Assembly (NCBI GenBank): GCA_001874365.1
Contig: MPDF01000019.1
Span: 1-37,550, forward strand
Origin: Gammaproteobacteria bacterium MedPE
GTDB taxonomy: Bacteria > Pseudomonadota > Gammaproteobacteria > Enterobacterales > Psychrobiaceae
Reading direction: 5' to 3'
DNA length: 37,550 nt
The notes under the pieces were generated by a model. The model made no database searches. It worked only from the letters and a program-made list of their open reading frames with translations, and had not been told where the DNA came from. Of the stretch, positions 35,365-37,550 are shown piece after piece. Each line of letters starts with the position of its first letter. Position 1 is the first letter of the stretch. Made by a program: the position numbers and the translations under genes.

Positions 35365-36429
35365 TTACTTTGCAAATTCAGTAAATGTTTTACTGATAAA
35401 AAGATCTTTTTGTTTCATATTTACTAAACCTTTCCATGTCGACACCATAAACGGTAATTGAACAACACCTGTTTTTTGACCCGTTGGAACAAGTGCCATA
35501 AATGGATGACGTTTATAAGGTTTCGTCGATTTTCCCTTAAATATTTTGCTAAGAGCTTTGCCCAAGTATTTACCTTGCTCTAGCGCGAGATAGCCTAGTT
35601 TGGCTTCCCCAACATCGGCGATATCACCAATTGCGTAAAAATGTTCTTGGCCTATTACAGATAAGTGCTCGTCTACATTAATTAACCCAGCATCATTTAG
35701 TGTATGGGATAGTTGTGTTTGTAAAAACTCGTTATTTGGCCGAGTGCCTATCGCCACAAATGCGGTATCTGGAGTAATCGACTTGCCAGAATTTTTGTCG
35801 ATATAAGTGCCGTTGTTCTCTTGATAAAACGTGTTAAATTCGACGTTTACCCCTAAATCAATTAACTGTTTTAACGCTTTCGCTTGTGCTTTAGGCTTAA
35901 AGCCATCGAGTAGGGTCGTTGTGTTGTGGGCTAGTGTAATATTCGCCTTTGGAAATGCATAAGCAATTTCTCCAACCAATTCAACGCCGACGACTCCACC
36001 ACCAATGACTAATATTTCTGAGGCTGATTGTAACGATGCATTATATGTTTCAAGCTCTGCTGTCCGAGCGCGAAGAGTGATCGCATCTGCTGATTTGGCA
36101 AGCGGAAGACTTGGATATCGTGAACCTGAAGCGATAATCACTTTATCAAAGGCAACAACATCACCATTTTCAAGATGCGCCGACTTAGCACTTAATTCAC
36201 GCACACCACCTTGAATAAAGTTACCTTTGAGCACTTCCTTATAATATTGGCGTGATTGGCCATTTGTTTTTGCTGGCGCTGCAACATCACGCAACACGGC
36301 GTAAGTCACCTCAAAATAATCTTTTCTGTCAACTAACGTTGTTTTAATACCGTTCTTTTCTAGTTGTTGAGCAGCTGCTACACCACCAAAACCACCACCT
36401 ATAATCAATACTTGAGTATTCGTATACAT
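35365..36429 (-). CDS. NAD(P)/FAD-dependent oxidoreductase, NDH-2/AIF-like
   Basis: Flavoprotein of about 354 residues. The N-terminal FAD-binding Rossmann motif is IIGGGFGGVAAA (about 9-20). The NAD(P)-binding motif is VIGGGVVGVELVGEIA in the middle (about 142-157). The FAD-contacting YAIGDIADVG comes near residue 268. No redox Cys pair is seen, so it is closer to type II NADH dehydrogenase or AIF/FSP1-like quinone reductases than to thioredoxin reductase. The frame is open from a TTG at 36441, but ATG 36429 has GGAG six bases upstream and is preferred. The C-terminus has no clear membrane helix. It leads the pirin gene. Confidence 0.88.
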   Translation of the reverse strand: MYTNTQVLIIGGGFGGVAAAQQLEKNGIKTTLVDRKDYFEVTYAVLRDVAAPAKTNGQSRQYYKEVLKGNFIQGGVRELSAKSAHLENGDVVAFDKVIIASGSRYPSLPLAKSADAITLRARTAELETYNASLQSASEILVIGGGVVGVELVGEIAYAFPKANITLAHNTTTLLDGFKPKAQAKALKQLIDLGVNVEFNTFYQENNGTYIDKNSGKSITPDTAFVAIGTRPNNEFLQTQLSHTLNDAGLINVDEHLSVIGQEHFYAIGDIADVGEAKLGYLALEQGKYLGKALSKIFKGKSTKPYKRHPFMALVPTGQKTGVVQLPFMVSTWKGLVNMKQKDLFISKTFTEFAK

Positions 36430-36441
36430 ATCATTCTCCAA

Positions 36442-36804
36442 TTCAAATCTAATCTATAGTGATATGTTAATTCATTGCATAATTGCTGTTAATGAGCGAT
36501 TTACATACTTAGGTGTGCGTATACGCAACGAAGTGCAATTGGTATTTTTATGATGGCTAACGTTAAATTTATATCTGTAAGAGGGAAGGCCGCTTGGGCA
36601 TGTTTCGACTGGTTTGTGAAAAGTGAGCACTTTCATGCTCGCGTCTTCATACTAGAGCGGATTGTAATTAGTTAAGTACTCGTAGTCTTTTGCTCACACA
36701 TAATATTCTGAGTTGTGATTATCTAAGTGTTTAAGTAACCCGTTAGGGACTGAATGCACATATACAAGGTCGCCTATTTGTTTCGTTCCCATAGTTCGTA
36801 ACGC
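36442..36804. other. Intergenic region with a palindrome and an unsupported 41-codon frame
   Basis: This stretch of 363 bases carries the promoter of the oxidoreductase-pirin operon. It contains a perfect 12-base palindrome TGCGTATACGCA (36516-36527), about 87 bases upstream of the oxidoreductase start. A + strand frame of 41 codons runs from ATG 36550 to the TAA at 36673-36675 but has no convincing Shine-Dalgarno. A small inverted repeat GAGCA/TGCTC (36625-36640) lies inside it. No homology is recognised. Confidence 0.5.
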
Positions 36805-37550
36805 CTACTTTATATGCTGTTGTTGATACTGAAATAGCCCCTTGAGTGCGTTAAGGAGACCTGCAACCAGTGTGAAATCATGGGAATCATTGTTGAATTC
36901 ATTGAGTAGTAAACTTGAATTCAAGTGACGATTTCTAACAAGTGTTTGTGTTAGTGAGTCATAGATATTTCGCATTTCTCCGCCTTCGTTACCTATCGCC
37001 ATATATAAATGCGTCGGTACTTGTTTTCCCGATGTGACATACTGCTTAGCCGCTGCCGATGTTTCTCTCGCTCCCCACCAAACGGCAGGACTAAAAGCTA
37101 AATGACTTTGAAAGAGAGTCGGTCGCGATTGGAAACTATGAACGACTAACAGTCCCGCTATCGAGTGACCAGCGAAGACGTTGAAATCATTTGTGCGATA
37201 GTTTTCAGTTATCTGCGGCATTAACTCTTTTTCTATAAAGTCTAGAAATAGATCGCCACCTCCACCTTCGCCAACAGGCCCTCTCGGATTTTGATTGACT
37301 GTCGGTGCAAAATCTCTCAGTCGATTTTGACTAGTGATGCCAATAACTATGTGTTCGTTTGAGCCATTAGATAAATGTAATCGGCGTAACATCGCATCGA
37401 CTAAATGACCATTTAAATCACCATCAAGAACGTAGAAAACAGGATACTTTTTAGTTGGCTCTTTTTCGTAGGATGACGGTAGCGCAATAGTGACTTTAGG
37501 TGCTTTAACTAAGTACTTTGACTTAGGCGTTTTCAACTCTGTGAAATTTG
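36805..37550 (-). CDS. Esterase-like alpha/beta hydrolase, 5' end outside the window
   Basis: Putative serine esterase of the esterase-D/IroE-like group (PF00756 type); at least 248 residues are visible. FYVLDGDLNG opens the fold, the nucleophile elbow is AGHSIAG, and FSPAVWWG follows. The catalytic His is probably in NDSHDFTLV near the C-terminus. The frame stays open to the window edge; the first possible start inside (TTG 37536) falls within the region that usually follows a signal peptide and N-terminal strand, so the gene is almost certainly truncated here. IroE-type members cleave siderophore esters, and iron genes lie a few kilobases away, but no direct link is visible. Substrate unassigned. 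Confidence 0.82.
   Translation of the reverse strand, partial: NFTELKTPKSKYLVKAPKVTIALPSSYEKEPTKKYPVFYVLDGDLNGHLVDAMLRRLHLSNGSNEHIVIGITSQNRLRDFAPTVNQNPRGPVGEGGGGDLFLDFIEKELMPQITENYRTNDFNVFAGHSIAGLLVVHSFQSRPTLFQSHLAFSPAVWWGARETSAAAKQYVTSGKQVPTHLYMAIGNEGGEMRNIYDSLTQTLVRNRHLNSSLLLNEFNNDSHDFTLVAGLLNALKGLFQYQQQHIK

Noticed and set aside
36805-37536. Complete esterase gene starting at TTG 37536
   Set aside because: The frame continues open to the window edge without a stop, and the family normally has more N-terminal sequence, so it is treated as truncated.
1-37550. Mobile element, prophage, CRISPR or defence island
   Set aside because: No transposase, integrase, phage structural gene, direct-repeat array or known defence gene is present; gene content and composition look uniform.

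Overview
The window comes from a marine-type gammaproteobacterium. Most proteins look like those of Alteromonadales (Colwelliaceae, Pseudoalteromonadaceae or Shewanellaceae): two TonB-dependent receptors, a CrbS-like transporter/histidine-kinase hybrid, a protease with a GlyGly-CTERM tail, a YbiT-type ABC-F protein and an OlsF-like acyltransferase. Base composition is AT-rich and even. I see no insertion sequence, integrase, phage gene, CRISPR array, tRNA or rRNA. This is ordinary chromosome, and its less ordinary content is mostly between the genes.

Layout. 1-2358: a TonB-dependent outer-membrane receptor of unknown substrate. 2359-2850: a non-coding stretch packed with short hairpins, ending in a terminator-like hairpin 18 bases before the next start. 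2851-6954: a convergent pair, a LuxR-type response regulator and a 1139-residue sodium/solute-symporter-type sensor kinase, recognised as CrbR/CrbS (acetate switch; MxtR/ErdR in Pseudomonas). 7086-10019: an MFS carrier and an alpha/beta hydrolase in one operon, facing a 3-hydroxybutyrate dehydrogenase; with CrbSR this suggests a short-chain acid utilisation neighbourhood (inference). 10244-11232: cytochrome b561 and an exported NTF2-like protein. 11297-12706: secreted GH13 alpha-amylase. 12956-14551: ybiT. 14857-20308: a possible co-directional run of M12B-like metalloprotease, small lipoprotein, OmpR/RstA-like regulator, RstB-like kinase and a P-loop kinase-like protein. 20422-21873: an SLC45-type sugar MFS carrier. 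22016-22735: DUF4328 membrane protein. 22880-23758: AraC/GyrI regulator. 23931-25640: bifunctional ornithine-lipid synthase-like acyltransferase. 25935-30835: TetR regulator, RND adaptor and RND pump. 31061-34374: TonB siderophore receptor behind a Fur-box-like site, then a PepSY membrane protein. 34466-36429: FAD oxidoreductase and pirin operon. 36805-37550: esterase-like protein cut by the window end.

The most useful observations are: (i) the dense hairpin element at 2376-2724; (ii) two near-identical LacI-type palindromes, one upstream of the amylase and one upstream of the sugar carrier 7.5 kb away, implying one starch/maltodextrin regulon; (iii) an RND pump whose intramembrane DD and K positions read D-G and N; (iv) a 17-bp-arm inverted repeat at 22806-22846. 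Several start sites were moved by ribosome-binding-site and homology arguments: the MFS carrier to 7086, bdhA to 10019, the TetR gene to 25935, the adaptor to 26602, the siderophore receptor to 31061 and the oxidoreductase to 36429. Nothing in the window amounts to a clearly new multi-gene system. The hairpin element is the best candidate for something undescribed at this locus.
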